DNA from: Rhizobium sp. BK196
Lineage (GTDB): Bacteria > Pseudomonadota > Alphaproteobacteria > Rhizobiales > Rhizobiaceae
Assembly (NCBI RefSeq): GCF_014193255.1
Contig: NZ_JACHZB010000002.1
Coordinates: forward strand, 186,001 to 250,000
Length of the DNA stretch: 64,000 nt
Direction: 5' to 3'
This document shows, in pieces, positions 1 to 9,645 of this stretch; within the stretch, counting starts at the first letter, position 1; each line of letters opens with the position of its first letter. Position numbers and translations under genes: made by a program. The notes beneath the pieces are model-generated. The model was given only the letters and a program-made list of their open reading frames with translations. It searched no databases and was not told the DNA's origin.

Positions 1-2472
1 GGTCTCAACACCGGGACGATTTACGGCTCACATACTGACGGCATGGCACTCAACACGCAGGGAGCTGGCAATGGTGGCCTGGTCGGGCGCAATGACGGCG
101 CGATTGATGAGAGTTATGCCAACATCACTGTTTCCGGCTGGACATCGATCGGAGGCTTGGTCGGGGAAAACAATGGCGCAATAACCTCATCTCATTCAGG
201 ATCAGGCGTCACCGGCATAACTTCAGTCGGTGGGCTTGCGGGTAAAAACCATGGGACGATAACCAACTCCTACGCCACAGGGGCGGTCAATGGCGTCAAC
301 AATGTCGGCGGCCTGGTCGGCGAAAATGACGGTTCGATCTCCAGTGCATATGCGACCGGCGGTGTCGGAGTTTCCGGCAGCGTAGGGTATGCCGCCGTGG
401 GAGGCCTCATCGGATCCAATTCCGGCCTGCTACATGATGTCTACGCAACAGGCAACGTCCACGTGACGCAGAATCTCGGTGGCGAGATCGTCAATGATCC
501 GATCCCCGACGTGCTCATCCCGCTCGTTTCAGGGGGGGGAGGTGGGTCCTACCCGCAAACTACGGACCTGCGAGGCATACAGAGGGTCGGCGGCCTGATT
601 GGCTTCAACAGCGGTGAGCTCATCGATGCATATGCCACCGGCGATGTCACCGGCACCGTGACCGGATTTCAAGGCGTGATCTACCAGTTTGTCGGCGGAT
701 TGATCGGTGAAAACGGCGGTAGGGTCAGCAATGTTTTTGCGACTGGTGATGTGGATACCAGCACAGGTGGTGCGGACGGCGGGTCTAATGCATACGGGAC
801 AGGGGGACTCGTTGGCCTGAACATTCGATCGGCGAGCAATGGCGAGGCGACGGTTTCCAATGCATATGCAACGGGCAATGTGAATGGCGGATTTGGTACG
901 GGGGGACTGATTGGTGTCAACGGTACCGGTGCGTTCGTCAGCAACTCCTACGCAACCGGTAATGTTTCCGGCTTGAGCATGATCGGCGGGCTCGTCGGGT
1001 TGAATCAGGATGGAACGGTCAATGGCTCCTATTCGACCGGTGCCGTGAGTGCAGAAATCAGTACTGTCGGAGGGCTTATTGGACGCAATCTCGGAACCAT
1101 CCTCGGCAGCTTCTGGAACGTCACTTCCTCGGGCCTCGCCAATGGTTTCGGCAGTGGCACCGTCGCCGGAGCGACCGGTCTTGACAACTCGCAGATGATG
1201 CATCTGGCGAGCTTTGAGACGGCCGGCTGGGACATAGACGACGCAGCCGGCACCGGCTCTGTCTGGCGCATCTACGACGGATATACCTCGCCCTTGCTGC
1301 GCAGCTTCTTGACGCCGGTTACCGTCAAGGCGAACGACGGCAGCAAGGTTTATGACGGGACGGACCAGGGTGGGGAGCCGGGCTACACCGTTTCAGTCGC
1401 CGGAGCGGAGGTTCTCGGAACCGCATCTTACGCCGGATCGGGCAGGAATGTCGGCAGTCACGAACTGACCGTATCCGGCCTTTATTCCAGCCAGCAAGGC
1501 AGCGATATCAGCTATGCCGCCGGGACGCTCACGATCACACCACGCGCCATTACCGTCATTGCCGGAGACGTGAGCCGAACGTATGGCGATGCCAATCCTA
1601 CATTGGGCTATAGCGTGGGCGGCGCAGGTCTCGTCGAGGGCGACGCGCTTTCGGGCGCTCTCACAACTGCGGCTACCGCTTCCTCCGGCGTTGGTTCCTA
1701 TGCGATCGGCCGGGGCAGCCTCGCCGCATCCTCCAATTACGAGGTCACGTATCAGGGCGGCGTTCTGACGGTGACGCCACGGGCTATTACGGTGGCCGCA
1801 AACGAAGCGATCCGGACCTATGGCAATGAGAATTCCGCATTTACCTATAGCATCGGAGGTGCGGGGCTGGTGAACGGCGACAGGCTCGATGGTGCGCTTG
1901 CCACGACGGCAACCGCACAATCCAATGTCGGCAGCTATCTTGTTACACAAGGCACGCTGAACAACGACAACTATGCGATCAGCTATCAGGCGAATGTCCT
2001 GAGGGTGCTTCCGCGGGATATCACGGTCACGGCTGACAATATTGTCAGAAGGGGCGGCAGCGCCAATCCGGTTCTCACCTACTCCATCGGCGGACGTGGT
2101 CTGGCAAATGGGGACGTTTTGACCGGCAGCCTGGCAACGCCAGCCGGTATTGGGTCGGCCGCTGGACGTTACGACATTAGCCAAGGAAGTCTCAACAGTT
2201 CTGCCAACTACACGATGACTTTCGCGCCGGGAACCTTGACTGTCATCGATCAGGGACCGGTCAGGCTTCCCCCGGTTATAAGCGGGCCGGCCATTCAAAG
2301 TCCTGCAGGAATCGTCGAGCGTTTCATCCAGCAACAGCAGGTTCTTTCCGGCCTCAACGGCGCGAATGCCGAGGAGAGGAAGAAGCCGGCTCGTAAATCA
2401 AACATACTATCATCCGGCATTCGCGATCACGACACGCAACGGCAGCGGCGTGGTGGAGACAGAACTGAATGA
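1..2472 (+). CDS. TpsA-type secreted adhesin (filamentous haemagglutinin-like), C-terminal part; 5' end outside window
   Basis: The frame is open from base 1 to a TGA at 2470-2472, so at least 823 residues are present and the N-terminus (signal peptide and TPS domain) lies outside the window. The first half holds eleven GLUG-type units (GGLVGEN, GGLIGFN and variants, often followed by a SYATG-like strand). It then passes through a YDG segment (SKVYDGTD) into three MBG-type units that start near RTYGDANP, RTYGNENS and RRGGSANP. The tail is short, basic and low complexity (ERKKPARKSN). Such repeat mosaics belong to large surface or secreted exoproteins in Gram-negatives. The next gene overlaps by four bases (ATGA) and encodes the matching outer-membrane TpsB transporter, which supports a two-partner secretion role. 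What the adhesin binds cannot be read from the sequence. Confidence 0.85.
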   Translation, partial: GLNTGTIYGSHTDGMALNTQGAGNGGLVGRNDGAIDESYANITVSGWTSIGGLVGENNGAITSSHSGSGVTGITSVGGLAGKNHGTITNSYATGAVNGVNNVGGLVGENDGSISSAYATGGVGVSGSVGYAAVGGLIGSNSGLLHDVYATGNVHVTQNLGGEIVNDPIPDVLIPLVSGGGGGSYPQTTDLRGIQRVGGLIGFNSGELIDAYATGDVTGTVTGFQGVIYQFVGGLIGENGGRVSNVFATGDVDTSTGGADGGSNAYGTGGLVGLNIRSASNGEATVSNAYATGNVNGGFGTGGLIGVNGTGAFVSNSYATGNVSGLSMIGGLVGLNQDGTVNGSYSTGAVSAEISTVGGLIGRNLGTILGSFWNVTSSGLANGFGSGTVAGATGLDNSQMMHLASFETAGWDIDDAAGTGSVWRIYDGYTSPLLRSFLTPVTVKANDGSKVYDGTDQGGEPGYTVSVAGAEVLGTASYAGSGRNVGSHELTVSGLYSSQQGSDISYAAGTLTITPRAITVIAGDVSRTYGDANPTLGYSVGGAGLVEGDALSGALTTAATASSGVGSYAIGRGSLAASSNYEVTYQGGVLTVTPRAITVAANEAIRTYGNENSAFTYSIGGAGLVNGDRLDGALATTATAQSNVGSYLVTQGTLNNDNYAISYQANVLRVLPRDITVTADNIVRRGGSANPVLTYSIGGRGLANGDVLTGSLATPAGIGSAAGRYDISQGSLNSSANYTMTFAPGTLTVIDQGPVRLPPVISGPAIQSPAGIVERFIQQQQVLSGLNGANAEERKKPARKSNILSSGIRDHDTQRQRRGGDRTE
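61..1110 (+). repeat. Eleven degenerate GLUG repeats inside the adhesin gene
   Basis: Eleven copies of a GGL(V/I/A)GxN motif recur every 25-60 codons, several followed by a SYATGxV beta-strand motif. The repeats are conserved at protein level and diverged at DNA level, so they are coding repeats rather than a DNA repeat array. Confidence 0.85.
1540..2252 (+). repeat. Three tandem MBG-type domains inside the adhesin gene
   Basis: Three units of about 78 codons each run from I/D-T-V through a GYSVGG/TYSIGG core to a closing LTVTPR, LRVLPR or LTVIDQ strand. They follow one YDG segment (about 1320-1530). These modules usually lie near the C-terminus of TpsA exoproteins. Confidence 0.75.
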
Positions 2473-4223
2473 TCTTCACTGAAAGGCTCCTGACCGGGCC
2501 GGATCGAGCTTTTCCAACCGTCTATGCAGGCATGGCGGCGCTGTCGATGGCATTAGCTTGCAGCCCGGCTTTCGGACAGACCGCTAGCCAAATCACACAG
2601 CCTTCCTATGTGCCGCCGCAGACGCGGCAGTCCGGCGCTATCTCGTTGCCGGCGACAACCGGTCAAGACGCGCCTGCAGGCGCCGAACAGCTGTTTGTCA
2701 CCTTACAGGGTGTTGATATTGAAGGCGGCTTTCCCGAATTGGCCGCCGTCGGCAAGGAAATCGAGTCCAACCTAGCGCGGCGGAAAGTGTCCGGGTCGGA
2801 TCTCTTTGCCGCCGCGCGCGATCTGGAGACGGCGTACGCGCGGGCCGGCTATCTGCTCGTACGCGTGAGCCTTCCCCCTCAAACGATCCGAAATGGAGGA
2901 CGCTTGAGAATGGTTGTCACCGACGGCTACGTCGAGGCAATCGATGTTTCGGCTTTGCCTCCCGCGGTGCGCACCCGCGTTCAAAGCCTCCTTGCTCCCC
3001 TTGTCGGCGCGCGCCACGTTAAAAGGCAAGAGGTGGAAAAGCGGCTCCTTCTGGCGGATGACACGCCAGGCGTGGTCTTGAATTCAACCCTGAAGCCGGG
3101 TGAAAAGCCGGGCTCCACATTATTGGTCATAGCCGGCCGCTACGACCCGATAACGGCTGACTTCTCGCTGGACAATGGCCTGTCGCGGGATCTGGGGCGC
3201 TATACGCTCGGTATCGGAACACAGTTCAACAGTGTGTTCGGTCTTGGGGAGCAGGTGTACTTCCGCCTCGGGGGTTTTCCGGATGATGATCTTCTCGGCA
3301 GTGATCCGCGCAACCGCCAGATTTCGGCGGGCTTCATCCTTCCGCTCGGGATTGACGGATTGTCGGTGAACGTCGAGGCGACGGATGCGAGAACCGAACC
3401 GGACACCGAGCTGAGCTATCGCCTTCGCGACCATTACCAACGCCTATCGACTCGCTTGAATTATGACTGGTTACGCTCGCGCGATTTCAACCTTTCGAGT
3501 GCTTTGGCGCTCGATGTAGCAAACGAACGCCAGACGATTGTTCTCGGATCAAGTGAATCTCCTTTCACCGAAGATCGCTTGCGCGTTTTGCGCCTCAGCC
3601 AGTCGATCGATGCTGAAACGCCATGGGGCGCCTCCTTAGGGGGCGTAGTCACCGCATCCCTCGGTTTGGATGCGTTGGGTGCGCGCCGGGCAACACTGGA
3701 CCTTCCGATGACCCGGTATGGCGCAGAGCCTAATTTCCGCAAGCTGGAGGCTCGATGGAGCTACAGTCAGTCCATGCTGGATGACCGACTGCTTCTGACC
3801 GTTAACGGCCGCGCGCAAACCTCTTTCGGACAGGCGCTAGCGGCGTCCGAACAGATCGGTCTCGGCGGGCCGGATGGTCTTTCCGCCTACGATTCCGGCA
3901 CACTCGACGGCGACAGCGGCGTTGTTTCGCGAGCCGAATTGGCTTTTCCATCGGTCTTCACGTCGCTTGCTGGCAAGACCACGCTGGCAGCGGGCTTCAC
4001 ACCCTATATGTTTGCGTCCGGTGGCGCGACCGTTTTGAACAAACCGACCGCAGTGGAGTCGGAGACTGTTCGCGCTTCGGCTTTCGGAGTGGGGTTCCGG
4101 GCTGCCCTGGGACAGACGACAGGTCCGGGCGCTGCAAGCTTCTCGGTTGAGTATGCGCATGGCAGCGATAGCGATCAGGGGCGCGAAAATCGTATCAACC
4201 TGCGCTTTGTGGGAGGCTTCTGA
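2469..4223 (+). CDS. TpsB outer-membrane transporter, ShlB/FhaC/HecB family
   Basis: This 584-residue protein is the outer-membrane pore that would secrete the preceding adhesin. Its ATG overlaps the adhesin stop (ATGA), so the two are translationally coupled. An N-terminal signal region (a hydrophobic stretch ending near ACSPAFGQTA) is followed by a proline-rich linker. A POTRA_2-like domain spans about residues 75-155 (LFVTLQGVDIEGGFPEL; YARAGYLLVRVSLPP) and a second POTRA about 155-215. The rest, from about residue 220, alternates like a 16-strand barrel and ends in aromatic residues (INLRFVGGF), the usual outer-membrane C-terminal signature. In this family loop L6 carries VRGY; the aligned position reads LSAY, before a recognisable GDSGVVSRAEL strand, so the usual arginine is missing. 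Family assignment is secure; the cargo is inferred from adjacency. Confidence 0.9.
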   Translation: MIFTERLLTGPDRAFPTVYAGMAALSMALACSPAFGQTASQITQPSYVPPQTRQSGAISLPATTGQDAPAGAEQLFVTLQGVDIEGGFPELAAVGKEIESNLARRKVSGSDLFAAARDLETAYARAGYLLVRVSLPPQTIRNGGRLRMVVTDGYVEAIDVSALPPAVRTRVQSLLAPLVGARHVKRQEVEKRLLLADDTPGVVLNSTLKPGEKPGSTLLVIAGRYDPITADFSLDNGLSRDLGRYTLGIGTQFNSVFGLGEQVYFRLGGFPDDDLLGSDPRNRQISAGFILPLGIDGLSVNVEATDARTEPDTELSYRLRDHYQRLSTRLNYDWLRSRDFNLSSALALDVANERQTIVLGSSESPFTEDRLRVLRLSQSIDAETPWGASLGGVVTASLGLDALGARRATLDLPMTRYGAEPNFRKLEARWSYSQSMLDDRLLLTVNGRAQTSFGQALAASEQIGLGGPDGLSAYDSGTLDGDSGVVSRAELAFPSVFTSLAGKTTLAAGFTPYMFASGGATVLNKPTAVESETVRASAFGVGFRAALGQTTGPGAASFSVEYAHGSDSDQGRENRINLRFVGGF

Positions 4224-4483
4224 ACAGGGGCCGCGGAGCCGATCGCAAACGCGCGACAAGGTGCCGCGTCCGGATGTTGACGCCGTTGACGCAGCGATGC
4301 CGCCGGTGACCGCTCATTGAGCGACGCTGATCACCGTACAGCCGTCGAGGAAGGCCGCATTGATAGGCATTGACAGACCGCGTCCGATCAAGAACCGGCT
4401 TCGAAGCAAGGTTCTCGAACACGTTTGCCAAGAAGGCCGCGGCCTCACCCGCCACGGCATGTCGGACGGCAACAAGCGGCTAC
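4224..4483. other. Intergenic region between convergent genes
   Basis: About 260 bases separate the TpsB stop from the stop of the convergent ABC ATPase gene. I see no convincing gene. The only notable feature is a small GC palindrome, AGGCCGCGGCCT, at 4434-4445; no clear terminator with a T-run was found. Confidence 0.5.
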
Positions 4484-5551
4484 TCAATCCGGTCGCAGCG
4501 TCTTACCGGTCTCCGCATCGAACAGATGAAGCTTGCCCGGCCGGGCAGCGATCGTAACGACCTGTCCCGGCTCGAAATCGTGACGTTCGGACAGCACCGC
4601 GACAAGCTCGCCGGATCCATAGCGCAGGAATACCATTGTTTCGTGGCCAGTGGGTTCGGTGACGTTGACAGTCGTCTTCAAACCGCTTGGGGCAAGTGAC
4701 AGATGTTCCGGCCGCACGCCAAGGCGCACAGCCTGGCCATCGGACGCCTCCGGCGTGAAACCGAGCGCAATCTCATCGCCTGTCTCGGTGACGAAGACCG
4801 CACCGTCGGCCCTATAGCGGCCTTTCATCAGGTTCATCGACGGCGAACCGATGAAGGTGGCCACGAATGTGTTGGCGGGCCGATCGTAAAGCTCCAGGGG
4901 TGTGCCGGTCTGTTCGATCCTGCCGCCCTGCATGACGACGATCTTGTCGGCCATGGTCATTGCCTCGACCTGATCATGGGTAACGTAGATCGTCGTGGTT
5001 CTCAGTCTTTGGTGTAGTTCCTTGATCTCCTTCCGCATCTGCACGCGCAGCTTGGCGTCGAGGTTCGACAGGGGCTCGTCGAAGAGGAAGACTTGCGGCG
5101 ACCTGACAATGGCTCGTCCCATTGCCACACGCTGCCGCTGGCCACCCGAAAGCTGGCGCGGATAGCGATCAAGATAGGGCACGAGGTCGAGTGTTTCGGC
5201 CGCCGCCTGCAGGCGCTGCTTGATGACATCGGCTGGCTGCTTCTGCAGGCGCAGCGCGAAGACCATGTTCTCGGCAACCGTCTTGTGCGGATAGAGCGCA
5301 TAGCTCTGGAAAACCATCGCAATGTCGCGGTCCTTCGGCGGCAGATTGTTGACGATCTTTCCGCCGATCGAGATGGTGCCCCCGGTAATGCTCTCCAGGC
5401 CTGCCACCATGCGCAGCAGAGTCGACTTGCCGCAACCCGACGGGCCGACGAGCACCACGAACTCGCCATCGCGAATCTCTATATCAACCCCATGCAGGAT
5501 ATTTAAGGCGCCGTATGCCTTCCGCGCCTCTGAAATATTGACCTCAGCCAT
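4484..5551 (-). CDS. Sugar ABC transporter ATPase, UgpC/MalK (CUT1) type
   Basis: A 355-residue nucleotide-binding subunit. Walker A is [11 protein letters not shown] (about residue 36), the signature is [15 protein letters not shown], Walker B is [12 protein letters not shown], and the switch histidine is in THDQVEAM. The C-terminal third is the regulatory OB-fold (TOBE) extension typical of CUT1 ATPases (RLGVRPEHL). The ATG at 5551 is chosen because GGGAGG lies just upstream and MAEVNI is the usual start; an in-frame start 36 bases upstream has less support. It is divergent from the binding-protein and permease genes, which carry no ATPase of their own, so it most likely energises that transporter. 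The two operators in the shared intergenic region would let the LacI regulator control both sides. Confidence 0.93.
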   Translation of the reverse strand: MAEVNISEARKAYGALNILHGVDIEIRDGEFVVLVGPSGCGKSTLLRMVAGLESITGGTISIGGKIVNNLPPKDRDIAMVFQSYALYPHKTVAENMVFALRLQKQPADVIKQRLQAAAETLDLVPYLDRYPRQLSGGQRQRVAMGRAIVRSPQVFLFDEPLSNLDAKLRVQMRKEIKELHQRLRTTTIYVTHDQVEAMTMADKIVVMQGGRIEQTGTPLELYDRPANTFVATFIGSPSMNLMKGRYRADGAVFVTETGDEIALGFTPEASDGQAVRLGVRPEHLSLAPSGLKTTVNVTEPTGHETMVFLRYGSGELVAVLSERHDFEPGQVVTIAARPGKLHLFDAETGKTLRPD

Positions 5552-5886
5552 ATGCCTCCCACTCGCTTTCCGGTCACCCCGGCACATGTTCCAGGGGATG
5601 AACCACTCGACAGCATCCAGAGTATGAGGCCCAGCGAAAGCGCGCCTGCCCCGATCCGAAATACCTTCTAAACCTCCTCATGAAACGTTTCATTTTTTGT
5701 TGACTTTTTCCGCTTCCCGTCTAATGCTCATTGATGAGACCGAGAGGAGCGGTTTCGAACAAGAATTATGAAACGTTTCATTTTCTTGTTTACCAGATAG
5801 TTCTGCACGAGACCAGTCCCAAATTCGGGCCGGAGCTATCCCGGAACACTGGCAGCGGCAGCGCACCAAACGTGGAGGAGGAAGTC
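5552..5886. promoter_or_regulatory. Divergent control region with two identical LacI-type operators
   Basis: This 335-base gap separates the ATPase gene from the binding-protein gene. It holds two copies of the perfect 14-base palindrome ATGAAACGTTTCAT, at 5680-5693 and 5768-5781, with centres 88 bases apart. Between them is a plausible rightward promoter: TTGACT at 5700-5705 and TAATGC at 5722-5727, 16 bases apart. A repressor could bind both sites and loop the DNA. The LacI-family gene at 9646 is the obvious candidate (inference). The binding-protein start at 5887 has a strong GGAGGAGGAAG ribosome site. Confidence 0.8.
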
Positions 5887-7527
5887 ATGAAAGTAGAAAT
5901 TTACGATGCATTGATGCGCCGTCAGGCAAGTCGACGCGACGTTTTGCGCGGAACGGCAAGTGCGGCGGCTCTGCTCGGCCTGTCCGGCGCGATGGGCGGA
6001 ATTGCCGGCACCGCATTCGCCGCCGATGATCTGCGCGCCCAGATCCTGCAGATCCCTGGCGTCGGCAAAGGCTCGCCGACGGACGCGGACTGGCAGAAAG
6101 TCGGCGAGCTCTGCCTCGGCCCGACCAAGGCCAATGTCAAGCAAGGCGAGTTTTCCGGTGTCGAGCTGACCTTCATGGGGCTCAACAACCAGAACCTCCA
6201 CAACTTCCTGTTCCGCGGCTTCCTCAAGCCTTGGGAGGCCTATACCGGAGCCAAGATCAACTGGATCGACCTTGCCCAGGCCGATTACAACGCCCGCCTT
6301 CAGCAGTCGATCGCAACCGGCACTGTCGATTTCGACATCCTTGAAATGGGCGCGCCTTTCGAAGGCGACACCGCCGGACGCGGGCTCCTCGACGAGATGC
6401 CTGATTGGGCTGCAAAGCAGGTCGAAGCCGACGACCTGGTCAGCTACCTGAAGCCCCCGGTTGGCACCTGGGACGGCAAGACCTATCGCGTCACGATCGA
6501 TGGCGACTGCCACACCTTCGCCTATCGCAAGGACTACTTCGGCGAAGGCTCGATCAGCGGCATGGCCGAGCCGCCGAAGACCTGGCAGGAGGTTAATGCA
6601 GCGTCCAAGGCGCTGATCGGCAAGACCGATCCGCTGACCAGCCAGCCGGCCTACGGCTACCTCGACCCGCTTAAGGGCTGGGGCGGCTTCGGCTTCTATT
6701 TCATCGAAAACCGTGCGACTGCCTATGCAAAATATCCCGGCGATCCGGTATGGCTTTTCGACCCCGAAAACATGAAGCCCCTGGTCAACAACCCCGCCTG
6801 GGTCCAGGCGATCCAGGATGTGCTGGATCTGATCGCGGCAAAGGCCTACCCGGCCGATCAGATCAATGCAGACCCCGGCACCACGGCCTTCTCGCAGTTC
6901 CTCGCAGGCACTGGCGCCATGCTGATGTGGTGGGGCGACGTCGGCTCCAGCGCACGCACCTCGGATACTTCGGTCGTCGGCGATGTGGTCGGCTTCGGCA
7001 TCAACCGCGGCTCCAACCGCGTCTACAACCGCAAGTCCGGCCAATGGGAAGACAAGTATAATGAAGCGCCCAACATGGCCTATCTCGGCTGGGGCATCTA
7101 CGTCACCAAGCGGGTCTCCAGCGACGAGAAAAAGCGCAAGGCAGCCTGGTCTGCTGCAGCCCATCTCGGCGGCAAGGATCTTTCGCTGTGGACGTCGGCC
7201 TATCCGTCCGGCTTCCAGCCCTATCGTCAGTCCCACTTCAACTATGACGAATGGGAAAAGGCAGGTTACGACCGCGCCTATATCGAGGATTATCTGGGCT
7301 CGAACGCCGACAGCTACAATCATCCAAACGCCGCGATCGAACCGCGCATCCCCGGTATCTTCCAATACTACTCTGTTGCGGAGGACGAATTGGCGAAGGG
7401 CTTTGCCGGACAATACAAGTCGGCGCAGGAAACCGCGGATGCGATTGCCGCCGCCTGGGAAAAGATCACTGACCAGATCGGTCGCGAGAGCCAGCTGAAA
7501 CTCTATCGCACGAGCCTCGGGCTCTGA
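5887..7527 (+). CDS. Extracellular solute-binding protein of CUT1 sugar ABC transporter
   Basis: A 546-residue periplasmic binding protein, family 1 type. The export signal begins MKVEIYDALMRRQASRRDVL and continues with an alanine/glycine-rich stretch to TAFAADD; the SRRDVLRG context suggests Tat export. The start at 5887 follows GGAGGAGGAAG with ideal spacing, whereas the longer frame to 5731 begins at a TTG inside the promoter region. At about 510 mature residues it is longer than typical sugar-binding proteins (about 400), as in some polyol or oligosaccharide systems. It heads an operon of two permeases, a LacI regulator, a mutarotase and a ribokinase. The sugar is not evident from sequence. 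Confidence 0.9.
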   Translation: MKVEIYDALMRRQASRRDVLRGTASAAALLGLSGAMGGIAGTAFAADDLRAQILQIPGVGKGSPTDADWQKVGELCLGPTKANVKQGEFSGVELTFMGLNNQNLHNFLFRGFLKPWEAYTGAKINWIDLAQADYNARLQQSIATGTVDFDILEMGAPFEGDTAGRGLLDEMPDWAAKQVEADDLVSYLKPPVGTWDGKTYRVTIDGDCHTFAYRKDYFGEGSISGMAEPPKTWQEVNAASKALIGKTDPLTSQPAYGYLDPLKGWGGFGFYFIENRATAYAKYPGDPVWLFDPENMKPLVNNPAWVQAIQDVLDLIAAKAYPADQINADPGTTAFSQFLAGTGAMLMWWGDVGSSARTSDTSVVGDVVGFGINRGSNRVYNRKSGQWEDKYNEAPNMAYLGWGIYVTKRVSSDEKKRKAAWSAAAHLGGKDLSLWTSAYPSGFQPYRQSHFNYDEWEKAGYDRAYIEDYLGSNADSYNHPNAAIEPRIPGIFQYYSVAEDELAKGFAGQYKSAQETADAIAAAWEKITDQIGRESQLKLYRTSLGL

Positions 7528-7542
7528 TCGATTGACACAAAC

Positions 7543-7574
7543 GGGCTGGCGGACTGAAAGCTCCGCCAGCGCCC
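7543..7574 (+). promoter_or_regulatory. Intercistronic stem-loop after the binding-protein gene
   Basis: TGGCGGA at 7547-7553 pairs perfectly with TCCGCCA at 7562-7568, extended by GGGC/GCCC at the base with a two-base bulge. It lies between the binding-protein stop and the permease start and lacks a T-run. It probably limits read-through or protects the upstream mRNA 3' end, giving more binding protein than permease. Confidence 0.7.
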
Positions 7575-7598
7575 ATCTTGTCCTGGCGAGGAATATCA

Positions 7599-8717
7599 AT
7601 GTCGACAGTCGAAGGCGACCTGCTGCACACGGTCGAAGCCGGCCCCATTTCCGTGAGCCGCCGTTTCTGGGGCCGCGCGGCTCTGTGGCTGAGCGCAGCA
7701 TGGTTCATTGCATCCTTTGTATTGCAGGCTGTCCATGAGCTTGGCTGGACCGATTGGGGCTTTGCCAACTGGCGGCCGGTTCTTTACGCCTATTTCATCT
7801 GGGCCGCGGTTCTCTGCGTCACCCGCGTCGTCATCTATGGCGAGGCCGGCAAGAAGGCGCTCTTCATTCTGCCCGCGGCGCTTTTCGTCGTATCGATGGT
7901 GGTCTTCCCGCTCCTCTTTGCGCTCTGGATCGGCTTTTCGGATTGGAATCTCGCCTCTTCCGCTGGGCGGCGCTTCAACGGGCTCGACAATGTGCGGCGG
8001 ATGATCGCCGATCCGTTCTATGCCAACGCCTTGCTCAACATGATCCTTTATTGCCTTGCGATTGCTGTCGAATATGCGATCGCCTTCGGCCTGGCGCTGC
8101 TCCTCAACCAGGAAATCATCGCTCGCAAGTTCTGGCGCGTCACTTTTCTCGTGCCCTTGATGCTGTCGCCGGTAGCGGTGAGCTGGATGGTCGGCAAATC
8201 GATGCTGGAGACCCGTTTCGGCCCGATCGCACGGCTGGCCCGCTGGCTCGGCTGGGAAAACCCTTCTTTTTTCGGCGATCCGCTGACGGCGCGCCTTTCG
8301 ATCATGATCATGGACGCCTGGACCTTCATTCCCTTTATGATGATCATGCTGCTCGCCGGATTACAGGCCTTATCGCGAGAGGTGCTGGAGGCGGCCGAGG
8401 TCGACGGCGCTACGAAATGGCAGCGGTTCTGGAAGGTCATTTTCCCGCTCATGCTGCCTGTGTCGGTCACGGCGGTAATGATCCGCATCATCTTCAAGCT
8501 CAAGCTCGCCGACATCATCATCACGGTGACATCGGGGGGACCCGGCGGGGCGACCGATTCCGTCACTAGTTTCATCTATCGCGAATATCGCGACCGTTCG
8601 AATGTCGGATACGGGACCCTGCTCGCGCTCGTCTATCTGGTGATCATCATCGTCGGCATGACGGGGCTGATGAAAATCTCCGACCGCATCGTCAAGCGGA
8701 TGACAGGAAGGCTCTGA
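7599..8717 (+). CDS. Sugar ABC transporter permease, MalF type
   Basis: A 372-residue inner-membrane subunit. Two to three extra N-terminal hydrophobic segments (WFIASFVLQAVHELGW; VLYAYFIWAAVLCVTRVVI) precede the conserved six-helix core. The EAA loop is EVLEAAEVDGATKWQRFWKV, near residue 265, where the ATPase docks. The ATG at 7599 is chosen over a TTG at 7578 because GAGGA lies seven bases upstream. Its stop overlaps the next permease start (TGATG). Confidence 0.9.
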   Translation: MSTVEGDLLHTVEAGPISVSRRFWGRAALWLSAAWFIASFVLQAVHELGWTDWGFANWRPVLYAYFIWAAVLCVTRVVIYGEAGKKALFILPAALFVVSMVVFPLLFALWIGFSDWNLASSAGRRFNGLDNVRRMIADPFYANALLNMILYCLAIAVEYAIAFGLALLLNQEIIARKFWRVTFLVPLMLSPVAVSWMVGKSMLETRFGPIARLARWLGWENPSFFGDPLTARLSIMIMDAWTFIPFMMIMLLAGLQALSREVLEAAEVDGATKWQRFWKVIFPLMLPVSVTAVMIRIIFKLKLADIIITVTSGGPGGATDSVTSFIYREYRDRSNVGYGTLLALVYLVIIIVGMTGLMKISDRIVKRMTGRL

Positions 8718-9628
8718 TGGTTCGCATCGATTTCGAAAAATACGGGCGCGGTCAACGCATTCGCTGGTGGGCCATGCGTCTGGCCATTTACGGCATGCTC
8801 GTCATCTGGGCGTGTGTCTGCATCTTTCCGCTGTTCTGGACGGTATCGACCTCGTTCAAGACAGCCGCAGATGTCATGCGCGGCAATCTGATCCCCTGGT
8901 TCAACTTCGCGCCCAACTGGCTCGGCTGGCGCTCGCTCGGCCTTTCTCCTGACACGATTTCTCAGATTTCGACGGTGCGTGATGAATTCATGCGCAGGCT
9001 CTGGAACAGCGTCATCATCTCCGTCACCGCATCCGCTCTGGCCGTCGTGCTCGGATCGCTCGCCGCCTACGGCCTCAGCCGCTTTTCCTATAAATTCGGC
9101 CATATGCGCAATTCCGACATTTCCTTCTTCTTCCTGTCGCAGCTGATTATGCCGCCCGTTGTCCTCGCCCTGCCGTTCCTGGTTCTCTACAGGGAACTGG
9201 CGCTCCTCGACACCTATGCCGGCATGATCGCCGTCTATACGCTGATGGTTCTGCCGATCGTCGTATGGATCATGCGCGACCAGTTCGCCACCATACCGGT
9301 TGAGCTCGAGGAGGCCGCCTTGGTCGACGGCCTGTCGATCTGGGGTGCTTTTGCCCGCATCATTGTGCCGCTCGTTCTGCCGGGCATGGTTGCCGCTTTC
9401 CTTTTGGCGCTGATCCTGTGCTGGAATGAATATTTCTTCGCCGCACTGCTGACCTCGACCAATACGAACACGCTACCGGTGATGATTGCCAGCCAGACAG
9501 GCAGCCAGGGCATCAACTGGTGGTCGATGGCCGCGCTCTCCACCGCCGGCATCCTTCCGCTGGTCATTGTCGGCGTCGTGCTTGAAAAACACATCATCGC
9601 CGGGATGACCGCAGGAGCGGTAAAATAG
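8717..9628 (+). CDS. Sugar ABC transporter permease, MalG type
   Basis: A 303-residue second permease of the CUT1 transporter, with six predicted membrane helices. The EAA loop is ELEEAALVDGLSIWGAFARI near residue 198. The first helix is IYGMLVIWACVCIFPLFWTV, followed by the STSFKT sequence typical of MalG proteins. The start overlaps the stop of the preceding permease by one base, with GGAAGG upstream. It forms the channel with the preceding gene product and takes solute from the binding protein at 5887. Confidence 0.92.
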   Translation: MVRIDFEKYGRGQRIRWWAMRLAIYGMLVIWACVCIFPLFWTVSTSFKTAADVMRGNLIPWFNFAPNWLGWRSLGLSPDTISQISTVRDEFMRRLWNSVIISVTASALAVVLGSLAAYGLSRFSYKFGHMRNSDISFFFLSQLIMPPVVLALPFLVLYRELALLDTYAGMIAVYTLMVLPIVVWIMRDQFATIPVELEEAALVDGLSIWGAFARIIVPLVLPGMVAAFLLALILCWNEYFFAALLTSTNTNTLPVMIASQTGSQGINWWSMAALSTAGILPLVIVGVVLEKHIIAGMTAGAVK

Positions 9629-9645
9629 CCGCGGGACGTTGGAAC

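Noticed and set aside
61..2252. Possible CRISPR or tandem DNA repeat at the window start
   Set aside because: The periodicity is in the protein (GLUG and MBG units), spacing is irregular and the DNA copies are diverged.
5836..7701. A 621-codon open frame on the minus strand opposite the sugar-binding protein gene
   Set aside because: It mirrors the codon pattern of the real gene in high-GC DNA, has no family-like motif and would overlap a signal-peptide-bearing binding protein along its whole length.
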